Shown: positions 33,375 through 44,854 of the stretch, in pieces
Numbering within the stretch: the stretch's first letter is position 1
Layout of the letters: each line of letters starts with the position of its first letter
Source: Albula goreensis
Lineage: Eukaryota; Chordata; Actinopteri; Albuliformes; Albulidae
DNA length: 64,000 nucleotides
Direction of reading: 5' to 3'
Assembly: GCA_022829145.1 (NCBI GenBank)
Contig: CM040747.1
Span: 40,728,613-40,792,612, forward strand
The notes under the pieces: model-generated
What the model saw: only the letters and a program-made list of their open reading frames with translations
Databases searched by the model: none
What the model was told of the DNA's origin: nothing
Made by a program: the position numbers and the translations under genes

Positions 33375-33854
33375 TGCAACATGTAGATTGTTCTCGTTTT
33401 CTCTTGTGTCTGCCCCGCCTTCCTCATTACCTGATTGCCGATTTGTTTCACCGGCCCGGTTGTTCGCTTGTGTCTCGTTTGCTCGCTATTCCTCTGTGCA
33501 TTTTTACCCTGCCTTGTCCTTTCTTGTGCGAGTTCGTCTCAATTTGTTTTCACCCTTTGTTGCGCTACAAGCATTTCTGTTTCTGCCTGATCTCTCCTTT
33601 GACTTTTGCCTGCTTTCCGTTTTCTCGTATTTGGATTGTGATTTGTGTTTGATTACTGAGTTTTCCTGGTTTGACCGCCTGTTTTTCCCTTTTTGTCTTT
33701 TGGATTGTGTTTTGGTCCTTCTGTCGTGTCTTACTGGTTTACAACTCTGCCTGTTTTTGACCCTGGTTTTTCGATTGTGGACTTGATTTTGGCTGCAATA
33801 AACTTCAGTTTATTTTCACGTCTGGATGCGATTGAGTCCTGCAGTACCCTGACA
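33375..33854 (+). repeat. Diverged solo gypsy LTR, 5' end indistinct
   Basis: Plus-strand sequence collinear with the LTR of the gypsy element at 11880 read in element sense: matching strings include TTTGTTTCACC, TGTGTCTCGTT, CTGTGCATTT, GCGAGTTCGTCTC and TTGCGCTAC. It has AATAAA at 33797-33802 and ends CCTGACA at 33848-33854. No internal gag/pol follows on either side, so it is a solo or partial LTR of a related family. The expected TGTCAG start is not visible. Confidence 0.72.
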
Positions 33855-34266
33855 AAAACACTGCAAGTCATCTGACCCTAGGAAACAATTAAGTCACTGC
33901 AATAAACAACTTTTGTTAAATAGCAACCGATTTAAAAACCGGGTATTTTAGAATAGGCCACACACATTCATATGAAATGCTCTGGTTATTATGCTGTATG
34001 CAGCTTGCAGAAGGAGGCTAAATTAGTGAAATAAAAGAAGCAGCTATGGGTCAGTTTTAAGAGGGTCATAAAATATACGCAGATGAGATTATGCAACCAC
34101 AAGATGTTTGAACTGTTTTATATCCTGATGTATATCGTTATATCCTATATCCAATTCTTCAAAGCAGACTTATTCAGTAGCTTCTATTAAATAAAAGCTG
34201 TGATACTATAGGGATTACAGTCAGCAGTCTAAACCTAGGGACTCAGACTGGGTCAGTCCAATTGAT
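33855..34266. other. Unassigned spacer
   Basis: AT-rich; nothing recognised. Confidence 0.5.
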
Positions 34267-34620
34267 GAAAGTGAAAGCATTTCTTTTCAAGCGCCATTTC
34301 GTAGACAGAAGAGTAACTTAATGAGAGAGAAAAGCGTAAAATATCATAGTACTGCGTGTGACAGAGAGTGTCGGTGTAAATGTGTACTTTTGGTTAGAAG
34401 TATAAAGGTTTGCTCAACGTTTTTTTCGACGAGATAATGTAAAAATGGCCAGTAAGTAAGAAACAGTTCCTCAGCTCAGTCTAACTGAAAGTAAAAAATC
34501 TGAAACGCCATTTTAAAGAAGGGGACCGATGAGAATGAAGTGAGAAGGAATACATTTCACTCCGTAAGTATCTTTAACAGGTGGTTATTCTGCCTTGGGG
34601 GTGGTGTGCGGGGATAAAAT
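34267..34620 (+). promoter_or_regulatory. Candidate interferon-responsive promoter region of the NLR gene
   Basis: GAAAGTGAAA at 34267-34276 is followed by GCGCCATTT; a second, weaker version GAAAGTAAAA near 34487 is followed by ACGCCATTTTAAAG. A TATAAA box lies at 34401-34406. The NLR start codon is about 1.5 kb downstream, so a non-coding first exon would be needed. Interferon control is inference from the motif only. Confidence 0.4.
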
Positions 34621-35973
34621 CGCTGGGGGTGCATTTAGGCAAATGTAAAAAATGTGAAGCGTCCGCTTCAGCTTGTAGAGTCGTTGAACGGAATCACTGT
34701 GTACCGATAAGTAATCTTCTCATCGACAATCTTCTCATCTAATATCTGACAGACTATAGCAAAACTATTTTAAATCCGATTGTCCGAGGCGAAAACTGAA
34801 TTGTGCATCCAGTTAGTGTACTTATTTATGATGAACGATGCTCATTTGACGGAAGTCAATTTTCTGCATTTATGTGAGTTTTCAGGGGAAAAATGAAAAA
34901 TTATAATAATGGAATGTTAAATATCACAGGCTACATATCGCAAAAGAATCTTCTACCTCTTATAATCATATTTTCATTTTAAAAAGTTGCAAAATCATGC
35001 ATGTTAGCAAAACCGGCCATTAACGGGGCACGTCATGTCATTTAAACATGGCGCTTTGGCTTTTGATTCGGAGCCGAATGTCCCAACCTTCAACCTTTTA
35101 CTTGAGTGCAGAATTGAGGCAGTGTCCAAATAGGCTGCAGTATGTGATTGTGCGCTTGAGTTGAAAGTGGTGCTGAAGCGATATAATGTAGCCTGTGCTG
35201 TCGAATATAATCGCTGTCGTAATATCAGTAATATGGCAAATTCCGTCAATACAATCAATGTGGTTACATATTCCAGAGCAGTGAGGCTGCACTGAAGGCG
35301 GGTGATGAGGGGCCTTCCAGAATCTAGATACAACCATTATTAATTCACTGGACCCATGAGTTATTTACAAATATATATTAATTTGTTCGCAACATCTATT
35401 CTTCGTTGTGTGACTCAGACTACGCAAACCATGGATTTACCGCCAGAAAAGTGTGTTGATATTCATCCAGAACATTTAGGAACAGTCTAGTGCGTTTTTG
35501 GTTCTCAGATTAAAATGTCAGAGTAAAACTTTCCAACCACGTTACTCGAGGTGTTCAAACATTATAGAATCCAAGTTATACGGACATACGTGCACAACCC
35601 TTTCTAGATTTTTGATGATTTTTTAAAAATGAATTATTATTTGGTGCCAATACACAAGCTTTATTTAGCCTTCAAATTTGGTTAATTGAATTTTGGTCAG
35701 TTTTTGTGTCCATATTACACCTACAAACACATGAATGCTATTTTCGATCTTAAATGTCAAAAATCTTTCAACCACAACACCCAGCATGTTGAACAAAGTT
35801 GTGTCAAAGTGATATTGACATGACAGCCCTTTGATTTCCCTTAAATGTGGGCTCATGGCAACGAGGCAATTTTTAAGTGACGATCCGTTATATGTCAGGG
35901 GGCTCAAGAACAAAAACGAACTGTGGATAATGAAGCTCAAATGTTCATAACTTGTATTCCTGTGTGTTTACAG
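34621..35973. other. Likely first intron or 5' region of the NLR gene
   Basis: No coding exon recognised. If transcription begins near 34430, this is intron. Short minus-strand frames at 35004-35337 have no family motifs. Confidence 0.4.
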
Positions 35974-36120
35974 GTCTGTTAGATCTGGGTCAGAACTGTT
36001 CCATGGTCAATTCTGATCAGGCATGTTCCAGTCTCCTGAGACAGGAGGCGCTGTCTCAAAAATGAGTCACTCTGGGGAGCCAGAGACCAGCGCTGGACAC
36101 TCCAGCCCTAAAAGCAAGAG
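35974..36120 (+). CDS. NLR gene, start exon
   Basis: An acceptor TTTACAG at 35967-35973 precedes an untranslated part, then ATG at 36062 opens MSHSGEPETSAGHSSPKSK and ends in AG before the donor GTGTGA at 36121. This short Ser/Glu-rich N-terminus is typical of the first coding exon of fish FISNA-type NLRs. It leaves two bases of a codon, completed by the G that starts the next exon (Arg). The non-coding first exon has not been located; the donor is non-canonical beyond GT. Confidence 0.78.
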
Positions 36121-36173
36121 GTGTGAATACCTGCAACAGATTCTACTTTAATAAATACATTATAAATGAGTTA

Positions 36174-36545
36174 GACCAGCAATAAGAGGATGAGGTTAAC
36201 TGGAAGCTCTGTCTCCATGTGCTGTGAGTTAGAGCTGCAGTAAGAGGATGAGGTTAAATGGAAGCTCTGTCTCCATGTGCTGTGAGTTAGATCTGCAGTA
36301 AGAGGATGAGGTTAACTGGAAGCTCTGTCTCCATGTGCTTTGAGTTGGAGCAACAGTAAGAGGATGAGGTTAACTGAAAGCTCTGTCTCCATGTGCTGTG
36401 ACTTAGAGCTGCACTACGAGAATGAGGTTAACTGGAAGCTGTGTCTCCATGTGCTGTGAGTTAGAGCTGCAGTAAGAGGATGAGGTTAACTGGAAGCTCT
36501 GTCTCCATGTGCTGTGAGTTAGAACTGCAGTAAGAGTATTTTAAG
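36174..36545 (+). repeat. 58-bp minisatellite, array 1
   Basis: About six units of 58 bp containing AGCTCTGTCTCCATGTGCTG and TAAGAGGATGAGGTTAACTG, in the intron after the NLR start exon. The same unit forms arrays 2 and 3. Confidence 0.93.
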
Positions 36546-36885
36546 GTGAGAGATTGAAGTGCTTTCTCAGCAAAAGGTGATTTTCTAATTCTTGTTCCTT
36601 CTTGTTGCCTCTGCACCTCAAGTTCCCACATTGTGTTTTATAAGTCAGTATTGTATGTTGCTGTTTCTTACAACCTGTAGAAATTGAAATCTTGCAAAGA
36701 AATTTGTTTTTCCCGCAGTTTTCCTTATCACCAAGGTAATTCTGTAAATTAAGTATTCTTAGTAGGACAGTATGAGAATAAGATGGGTTTATGTCAGAAA
36801 CTATTTGATGGCACCTTGAACTGCTGGGCTGTTTTCACCAAATCATGTTTTATAACAAATCTGCAATGTTTCTATTCTCTCATAG

Positions 36886-36996
36886 GATGCAGAGTGAAAG
36901 AGCAGGGTCACCTGTACCCAGCTGTCTGTCAGTGAAGAGTGACCAGTCAATGGACAAACCCATAAAATTCAGTGGAGGATTTACAGGTGATCAAAG
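36886..36996 (+). CDS. NLR gene, second coding exon (copy 1)
   Basis: 111-bp exon between CTCTCATAG and GTAAGAAA. Encodes MQSERAGSPVPSCLSVKSDQ then SMDKPIKFSGGFTGDQ. The SPVPSCLSVKSDQSM pattern is a hallmark short exon of teleost NLR genes, which encode it once or several times upstream of the death-fold and FISNA exons. It enters and leaves in the same phase (two bases in the previous codon), so it can be skipped or repeated without breaking the frame. It lies in a ~650-bp block duplicated at 38538-39195. Confidence 0.88.
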
Positions 36997-37189
36997 GTAA
37001 GAAAACGGGTGAATATTTACACTTCATTATCATTATGTTTATCTGTCACTGGCAACATTCAAGTGTAGTTGGGGTGTGCCATATTATATTCAGGTGTATG
37101 ATAGTGTACCATTTTACATTCAGGAGCAGGTTAGGAATGCTGTGTCAAACTCAGGTGTAGGTGGGGTGTACCACATCATATTCAGGTGT

Positions 37190-38545
37190 GAGAGCTGCAG
37201 TAAGAGGATGAGGTTAACTGGAAGCTCTGTCTCCATGTGCTGTGAGTTAGAGCTGCAGTAAGAGGATGAGATTAACTGGAAGCTCTGTCTCCATGTGCTG
37301 TGAGTTAGAGCTGCAGTAAGAGGATGAGATTAACTGGAAGCTCTGTCTTCATGTGCTGTGAGTTAGAGCTGCAGTAAGAGGATGAGGTTAACTGGAAGCT
37401 CTGTCTCCATGTGCTGTGAGTTAGAGCTGCAGTAAGAGGATGAGATTAACTGGAAGCTCTGTCTTCATGTGCTGTGAGTTAGAGCTGCAGTAAGAGGATG
37501 AGGTTAACTGGAAGCTCTGTCTTCATGTGCTGTGAGTTAGAGCTGCAGTAAGAGGATGAGGTTAACTGGATGCTCTGTCTCCATGTGCTGTGAGTTAGAG
37601 CTGCAGTAAGAGGATGAGTTTAACTGGAAGCTCTGTCTCCATGTGCTGTGAGTTAGAGCTGCAGTAAGAGGATGAGATTAACTGGAAGCTCTGTCTTCAT
37701 GTGCTGTGAGTTAGAGCTGCAGTAAGAGGATGAGATTAACTGGAAGCTCTGTCTTCATGTGCTGTGAGTTAGAGCTGCAGTAAGAGGATGAGGTTAACTG
37801 GATGCTCTGTCTCCATGTGCTGTGAGTTAGAGCTGCAGTAAGAGGATGAGTTTAACTGGAAGCTCTGTCTCCATGTGCTGTGAGTTAGAGCTGCAGTAAG
37901 AGGATGAGGTTAACTGGAAGCTCTGTCTCCATGTGCTGTGAGTTAGAGCTGCAGCAAGAGGATGAGGTTAACTGGAAGCTCTGTCTCCATGTGCTGTGAG
38001 TTAGAGCTGCAGTACGAGGATGAGGTGAACTGGAAGCTCTGTCTCCATGTGCTGTGAGTTAGAGCTGCAGTAAGAGGATGAGGTTAACTGGATGCTCTGT
38101 CTCCATGTGCTGTGAGTTAGAGCTGCAGTAAGAGGATGAGTTTAACTGGAAGCTCTGTCTCCATGTGCTGTGAGTTAGAGCTGCAGTAAGAGGATGAGGT
38201 TAACTGGAAGCTCTGTCTCCATGTGCTGTGAGTTAGAGCTGCAGCAAGAGGATGAGGTTAACTGGAAGCTCTGTCTCCATGTGCTGTGAGTTAGAGCTGC
38301 AGTACGAGGATGAGGTTAACTGGAAGCTCTGTCTCCATGTGCTGTGACTTAGAGCTGCAGTAAGAGGATGAGGTTAACTGGAAGCTCTGTCTCCATGTGC
38401 TGTGACTTAGAGCTGCAGTAAGAGGATGAGGTTAACTGGAAGCTCTGTCTCCATGTGCTGTGAGTTAGAGCTGCAGTAAGAGGATGGGGTTAACTGGAAG
38501 CTCTGTCTCCATGTGCTGTGAGATAGAGCAGCAGTCAGAGTATTT
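37190..38545 (+). repeat. 58-bp minisatellite, array 2
   Basis: About 23 units of 58 bp separating the two copies of the second NLR exon. Unit variants include GAGATTAACTGG, GTCTTCATG and TGGATGCTCTG, and several variants recur in runs, suggesting higher-order duplication of unit groups. Confidence 0.95.
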
Positions 38546-38889
38546 TAAGGTGAGAGATTGAAGTGCTTTCTCAGCTAAAGGTGATTTTCTAATTCTTGTT
38601 CCTTCTTGTTGCCTCTGCACCTCAAGTTCCCACATTGTGTTTTATAAGTCAGTATTGTATGTTGCTGTTTCTTACAACCTGTAGAAATTGAAATCGTGCA
38701 AAGAAAATTATTTTTCCCACAGTTTTACTTATCACCAAGGTAATTCTGTAAATTAAGTATTCTTAGTAGGACAGTATGAGAATAAGCTGGGTGTATGTCA
38801 GAAACTATTTGATGGCACCTTGAATCGCTGGGCTGTTTTCACCAAATCATGTTTTAAAACAAATCTGCAATGTTTCTATTCTCTCATAG

Positions 38890-39000
38890 GATGCAGAGTG
38901 AAAGAGCAGGGTCACCTGTACCCAGCTGTCTGTCAGTGAAGAGTGACCAGTCAATGGACAAACCCATAAAATTCAGTGGAGGATTTACAGGTGATCAAAG
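38890..39000 (+). CDS. NLR gene, second coding exon (copy 2)
   Basis: 111 bp, same acceptor CTCTCATAG and donor GTAAGAAA and, as far as I can read, the same coding sequence as 36886-36996. Flanking intron is also nearly identical from 38538 to 39195. Both copies are phase-neutral, so transcripts could include either or both; which is used cannot be seen from DNA alone. Confidence 0.86.
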
Positions 39001-39194
39001 GTAAGAAAACGGGTGAATATTTACACTTCATTATCATTATGTTTATCTGTCAATGGCAACATTCAAGTGTAGTTGGGGTGTGCCATATTATATTCATGTG
39101 TATGATAGTGTACCATTTCACATTCAGGAGCAGGTTAGGAATGCTGTGTCAAACTCAGGTGTAGGTGGGGTGTACGACATCATATTCAGGTGTG

Positions 39195-39668
39195 AGAGCT
39201 GCAGTAAGAGGATGAGGTTAACTGGAAGCTCTGTCTCCATGTGCTGTGAGTTAGAGCTGCAGTAAGAGGATGAGGTTAACTGGAAGCTCTGTCTCTATGC
39301 GCTGTGAGTTAGAGCTGCAGTAAGAGGATGAGGTTAACTGGAAGCTCTGTCTCCATGTGCTGTGAGTTAGAGCTGCAGTAAGAGGATGAGGTTAACTGGA
39401 AGCTCTGTCTCCATGTGCTGTGAGTTAGAGCTGCAGTAAGAGGATGAGGTTAACTGGAAGCTCTGTTTCCATGTGCTGTGAGTTAGAGCTGCAGTAAGAG
39501 GATGAGGTTAACTGGAAGCTCCATCTCCATGTGCTGTGAGTTAGAGCTGCAGTAAGAGGATGAGGTTAACTGGAAGCTCCATCTCCATGTGCTGTGAGTT
39601 AGAGCTGCAGTAAGAGGATGAGGTTAACTGGAAGCTCTGCCTCCATGTGCTGTGAGTTATAGCTGCAG
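39195..39668 (+). repeat. 58-bp minisatellite, array 3
   Basis: About eight units of the same 58-bp repeat, with some units carrying CTCCATCTCC instead of CTCTGTCTCC. It is followed by a third, diverged copy of the intron block (39668-39920) that lacks the exon. Confidence 0.93.
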
Positions 39669-40744
39669 TAAAAGTCTCTTATGGTGAGAAATTGAAGTGC
39701 TTTCTCAGCAACTACGTGATATTCTCAATCTTCTTCCTACGTGTTGCCTTTGCAACTGAAGTTACTATATTGTGTTTTATATGTCAGTATTGTATATTGC
39801 TGTTCCTAACAACCTGTAGAAATTGAAATCATGCAAGGAAAATTGGTTTTTCCCCAGTTTTTCTTTTCAACAAGGTAATTCTGTAAAATTACTTGTCTTA
39901 GTTGGACAGTATTAGAGTGCTGTCAGGGAGGTGAGGATTTAAGAAAAATAGCAATTCTCTGAATCCTGGGTGTTCTAATAATTAAACCCCTCATTTAACG
40001 CCCGGCACTCTGAATACCGAACACAAGTAACACTAACGACTAGAACTCTAAACCTAACCAACAGGTAATAAGTTAAAATTGGTTTCATTAAATATTTACT
40101 TTTAAAAATAATAACCATTTATGAAATAACCAAGTTCGTTTATAAAAATGAGCAGTCTGGTGGATCAACTTGTATCAGACATATAAATGTACACTTGCAA
40201 ATCAAATAGTTTAAAATGTTTATTTGATACTTACAACATAAGACAAGAACATCTGGGATCATAGATGAATGAAATGAAGATTACCCAGCCAATGCTGGTC
40301 TCTCCTGAGGAATACAGACAAACCAAAATGCAAAGTAAATCCCAAAGGTATTATAGTTCCAGCAGTGATGGGAGATAACTTGAGCAAGTGATGAAACAAG
40401 AAGATGAAGCAGAAGTACTGAGCAATGAGGACTGAGCAATGAGGCCTGTTCCAGGCCCAACTTAAGAAGGGTCTCTCCCCCTCCTCCCTGGTGCTCGCAT
40501 ATCTAATTTTATGGTGGGGGAATGCCTGAAGGTTTATCCAGGACTTAATCTTATATTGAAACTTAAACAACTGGAAAACACAAGGCATCCCCTCAGTATT
40601 CATGTTTCTGTGATCAGTTCTTTACGAGCATCACTTATGAAGTAGAGGGACCATTTGTCCCTCTCAGGCCGTGTCTGGGTGCATGGCAAGGGACCATAAA
40701 AGAAGGGAGCAGGGTAAATAACCATAAAATGTATGTTGCTCTCC
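39669..40744. other. NLR intron
   Basis: Begins with the diverged exon-less block (to ~39920). The rest holds no recognised exon; it contains the 87-bp dispersed repeat at 40651. Confidence 0.55.
40651..40737. repeat. 87-bp dispersed repeat, copy 2
   Basis: Nearly identical to 18716-18802; see that entry. Same orientation, unrelated flanks. Confidence 0.85.
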
Positions 40745-41520
40745 CGACTGTACCATGTTACATTCAGGTGTAGGTGGGAAGTACCATGTCACATTCTGGT
40801 GTAGGTAGGGTGTACCATGTAACATTTAGGTGTAGGTGGGGTGGACCATGTTACATTCAGGTGTAGGTGGGAAGTACCATGTCACATTCTGGTGTAGGTA
40901 GGGTGTACAATGTTACATTTAGGTGTAGGTGGGGTGGACCATGTCACATTCAGGTGAAGGTGGGAAGTACCATGTCACATTCTGGTGTAGGTAGGGTGTA
41001 CCATGTTACATTTAGGTGTAGGTGGGGTGGACCATGTCACATTCAGGTGAAGGTGGGAAGTACCATGTCACATTCTGGTGTAGGTAGGGTGTACCATGTT
41101 ACATTTAGGTGTAGGTGGGGTGGACCATGTCACATTCAGGTGAAGGTGGGAAGTACCATGTCACATTCAGTTGTAGGTGTGAAGTAACATGTCACATTCA
41201 GGTGTGGATGGCACATACCATGTCACATTCAGGTGTAGTTGGGGTGTACCATATCCCATTCAGGTTTAGGTGGGGTGTACCATGTCCCATTCAGGTGTAG
41301 GTGGGGTGTACCATGTCATATTTAGGTTTAGGTGTGAAGTATCATGTCACACTCAGGTTTAGGTGGGGTGTACCATGTCACATTCAAGAGTGGATGGCAC
41401 ATATCATGTCACGTACAGGTGTATATGGCACATATCTTGTCACATTCAGATGTGGATAGCACACACCATGTCACACTGAGGTGTAGGTAGGTGTGTTATG
41501 TCACATTCAGGAGCATATTG
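40745..41520 (+). repeat. 31-bp minisatellite, left copy
   Basis: About 25 units of ~31 bp near ACCATGTCACATTCAGGTGT AGGTGGGGTGT, G-rich on the plus strand. Degenerate single units also occur near 37070-37190 and 39070-39190 inside the duplicated exon block. Confidence 0.9.
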
Positions 41521-42485
41521 GGAGCACTCTTGGTCATTCAAAGATGCTTTTACTGAACCTTATTACAGCAGCATAGTAAGCAACTGCCTCTTAAACCCCC
41601 CCCCCCTTCAGTTCTGCAGAAAGAAATTACAGTCCCACATCCTCCATGTGCTGTGAGTTGGTGCTACAGTAACTACAACCTACACTGCATCAGCTTGCCA
41701 AAGGGCAGGTGGCTCTCTCCTGCATTCACAAGAGAAAGTGTTCGACAACTTTCTGGCCTGCAGTGTTCTACATTATATCACACAGTAAAACAGGGTGCCA
41801 TTTTAGGACCAATTGCTCCTGGAAAACTGGTTTGACAGTTCTTGGAAAACAAGACAGTTCTTGTCTGTAAAAGGCATAAACACATCTCTCTTAGACATTA
41901 CATATCCATGACTTCGGTTGCCTTTATCTTTACAAAAAGAACAAGCTCTGCCTAAACCACAGGACCAGAATGTCACAGTATAAATGTACTAACATACGCA
42001 GTATAAGCTTTATACACAGAACTGTCCCCTCACAACTGTAACCTTTAACATTAGGGACCCAGACCCTGGTGTTAGGGTCTTTTCCCATGCTGTTGAGAGA
42101 TGGTGCATCGGTGATGTTTCTTGAAAGATTTAAATTGTGTTATCTAGTGCTTGAAGATACGGTTAAATTAGAGGCATGTGTAATCAAGTCTCATTATAAG
42201 GAAGTGATAATTTCTTGAACAATTATCAACTTTTGTTTTACGCCCCAAAGGCTATTTCATTGGTTAATTATATGGTTAGGTACGTTTTACCCACAGGTTC
42301 ACTGTTTGATATAAGTATGAATGACCCAACCTACCCCCAAACACCCCAGCCCCACAAACCCCCCACCCCCCACGTGGGTGTACCCGGTTTTTACAAGACA
42401 GAGTTCTAATGATTGAGCTTCTCTAAAACATTTTAATGCACTCTTCTTATGTATTTTTTCTTTATTCACTGTTTCTTTCTGTCAG
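41521..42485. other. NLR intron within the left arm
   Basis: No exon recognised. Pro/His-rich frame near 42300-42370 is low-complexity C-runs. Mirrored at 62690-63660. Confidence 0.55.
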
Positions 42486-42603
42486 ATCTCTGATTCCTCA
42501 CAAACCTCTTTGCAGCGTCCAGCAATCAGCAGAGTCCAGCTGTCTGGAACAGAAGAGTCCAGAGAGGAGAGAGCAGTGTATGGATGTAAACCCCACAAAA
42601 AAG
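42486..42603 (+). CDS. NLR gene, linker exon
   Basis: 118 bp after TTTCTGTCAG, ending AAAAAAG before GTGTGA. In phase with the preceding 111-bp exon it encodes SLIPHKPLCSVQQSAESSCL then EQKSPERREQCMDVNPTKK, and leaves in phase 0, matching the PYRIN-like exon. Ser/Cys/Glu-rich linkers at this place are common in fish NLR genes; no domain is assigned. The next exon is 2.2 kb downstream across three minisatellites. Confidence 0.72.
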
Positions 42604-42823
42604 GTGTGATACCTCTTTATCTATGTATTAATCATCATGGGGTTTGGCTTAGAGAATACTCTTGATTTCACCTCTCTTTTCAGGTTCATAACTATAAGAA
42701 TGACTAACCTCTCACTCTGATATGGTGTGACTCACTCATTTCAAAGGTTCAATTCAAGTTCTCTGCTAAAAACTACAAATTCTGATGAATCACGATCTCA
42801 CACAGATTACAGTAAAGGCACAT

Positions 42824-43170
42824 GTTAGTTATGGGACTCAAATTCCCAGCAGCACTGTTACTGGCTATGGCAGGAAGTCCACATTGGTCATGTAACAGCT
42901 GTTATGGGACTCAAACTCCCAGCAGCACTGTTACTGGCTATGGCAGGAAGTCCACACTGGTAATGTAACAGCTGTTATGGGACTCAAACTCCCAGCAGCA
43001 CTGTTACTGGCTATGGCAGGAAGTCCACACTGGTAATGTAACACCTGTTATGGGACTCAAACTCCCAGCAGCACTGTTACTGGCTATGGCAGGAAGTCCA
43101 CATTGGAAATGTAACAGCTGCTATGGGACTCAAACACCCAGGAACACTGTTACTGGCTATGGCCTAGACG
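42824..43170 (+). repeat. 73-bp minisatellite, left copy
   Basis: Nearly five units of 73 bp with GTTATGGGACTCAAACTCCC and TGGCTATGGCAGGAAGTCCA. Lies in the intron before the PYRIN-like exon; mirrored at 62030-62370. Confidence 0.92.
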
Positions 43171-43616
43171 ATTACTTAGAGATGGCAAACCAAAAACACA
43201 GACACGATACATGCCTGCTGGAGGTGCACAGCGCCCTCTTTTAAAAAACCAGAGAAGTAAAATAACAGGTGACTAGCTGAATAAAGAGGAACTTAATGCA
43301 ATGTTAGTATCAGTACCATCATTACTCCTTTTCAATGGTTTCAAAAATTTAAGTGGAGCAATGAAAATGGTGAAACTGCTTAGCTGACTGTCATGCAATC
43401 ATTTGACATTGAACAACAGCCGTAGATGGAAACCTTATTGGTATCAGATTAACTAGATACATCCTTCTTCTCGCACAGAACTAGATAAAGGGCCCTGAAG
43501 GTATCACTCAGTGCTACTGGAACTGAGCAGCATTAATGGTGTTCACTTCATTGTGTGCTCTGAATGAGCCATTTGTGCTCCCTTTCCCTTTAGGCACTTC
43601 ACAGAGTTACTGCAAA

Positions 43617-43835
43617 GGGTCTATGCACACAGGGTGTAGGGTGCAGGGAACACACTCACAGGGTATAGGCTGCAGGGAATACGCACACAGGGTGTAGGGT
43701 GCAGGGAATACGCACACAGGGTGTAGGGTGCAGGGAACACTCACGGTATAGGGTGCAGAGAACACACTCACAGGGTATAGGCTGCAGGGTGTAATGAACA
43801 CACTCACAGGGTGTAGGTTGCAGGGAACACACTCC
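43617..43835 (+). repeat. 29-bp minisatellite, left copy
   Basis: About seven degenerate units of ~29 bp, CACACAGGGTGTAGGGTGCA plus GGGAATACG. Mirrored at 61435-61660. Confidence 0.85.
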
Positions 43836-44187
43836 TCGTTTGGAGCACAACACAAGAATAAACACAGAGCTGGAATGTGGTTTCAGCCAATCATCCAGGA
43901 CCAGATTCATCCCTTTTATCATGAGCATTTTAAATGTTACTTCAGCCTTTTCTGGGGCATAAAAAATTCATGGGACTGAAAAATGGCGAACATTTGGGAA
44001 CCTGCGAATCTGCAGCGGACATGGAGAGCACAGTTTGTCTTGCATAATGATATGCAGCAGTCTATTTGTCCAGATTCACAAAACAATTCAATTACTCTCA
44101 GGGAAAGCATGATTAATCTGAATTACTGCCTCTACAAAATCAACAATCAAAAGCAAAAGCTGAACTTCAAAGAACTGGAGTGAATTA

Positions 44188-44854
44188 TCGCACACCTCTT
44201 TATGTGTTTATTTCAGTCTCTCTGATACAGCACACCTCTTCATGTGTTTATTTCAGTCACTCTGATACAGCACACCTCTTCATGTGTTTATTTCAGTCAC
44301 TCCGATACAGCACTCCTCTTCATGTGTTTATGTCAGTCTCTGATACAGCACACCTCTTCATGTGTTTATTTCAGTCTCTCTGATACAGCACACCTCTTCA
44401 TGTGTTTATTTCAGTAACTCTGATACAGCACACCTCTTCATGTGTTTATTTCAGTCACTCTGATATAGCACACCTCTTCATGTGTTTATTTCAGTCTCTC
44501 TGATACAGCACACCTCTTCATGTGTTTATTTCAGTCACTCTGATACAGCACACCTCTTCATGTGTTTATTTCAGTCTCTCTGATACAGCACACCTCTTCA
44601 TGTGTTTATTTCAGTCTCTCTGATACAGCACACCTCTTCATGTGTTTATTTCAGTCACTCTGATACAGCACACCTCTTCATGTGTTTATTTCAGTCACTC
44701 TGATATAGCACACCTCTTCATGTGTTTATTTCAGTCTCTCTGATACAGCACACCTCTTCATGTGTTTATTTCAGTCACTCTGATACAGCACACCTCTTCA
44801 TGTGTTTATTTCAGTCTCTCTGATACAGCACACCTCTTCATGTGTTTATTTCAG
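44188..44854 (+). repeat. 40-bp minisatellite ending at the PYRIN-like exon acceptor, left copy
   Basis: About 16 units of 40 bp containing CACACCTCTTCATGTGTTTA then TTTCAGTCTCTCTGATACAG. Each unit holds a T-rich tract and CAG followed by TCTCTC, i.e. the same bases that form the true acceptor at 44854. The array runs directly into the exon. Mirrored at 60345-61085. Confidence 0.93.

Noticed and set aside
33280..33786. 168-codon frame rich in Leu, Phe and Cys
   Set aside because: Lies inside the diverged gypsy LTR, which is T-rich; it is not a gene.
36174..39668. Regular 58-bp and 40-bp repeats looked at as possible CRISPR-like arrays
   Set aside because: Units are contiguous with no unique spacers, vary by point changes, and sit in introns of a vertebrate gene. 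They are minisatellites.
40867..41300. 106-codon frame of repeating HIQVKVGSTMSHSGVG-type units
   Set aside because: Translation of the 31-bp minisatellite; no independent sign of coding.
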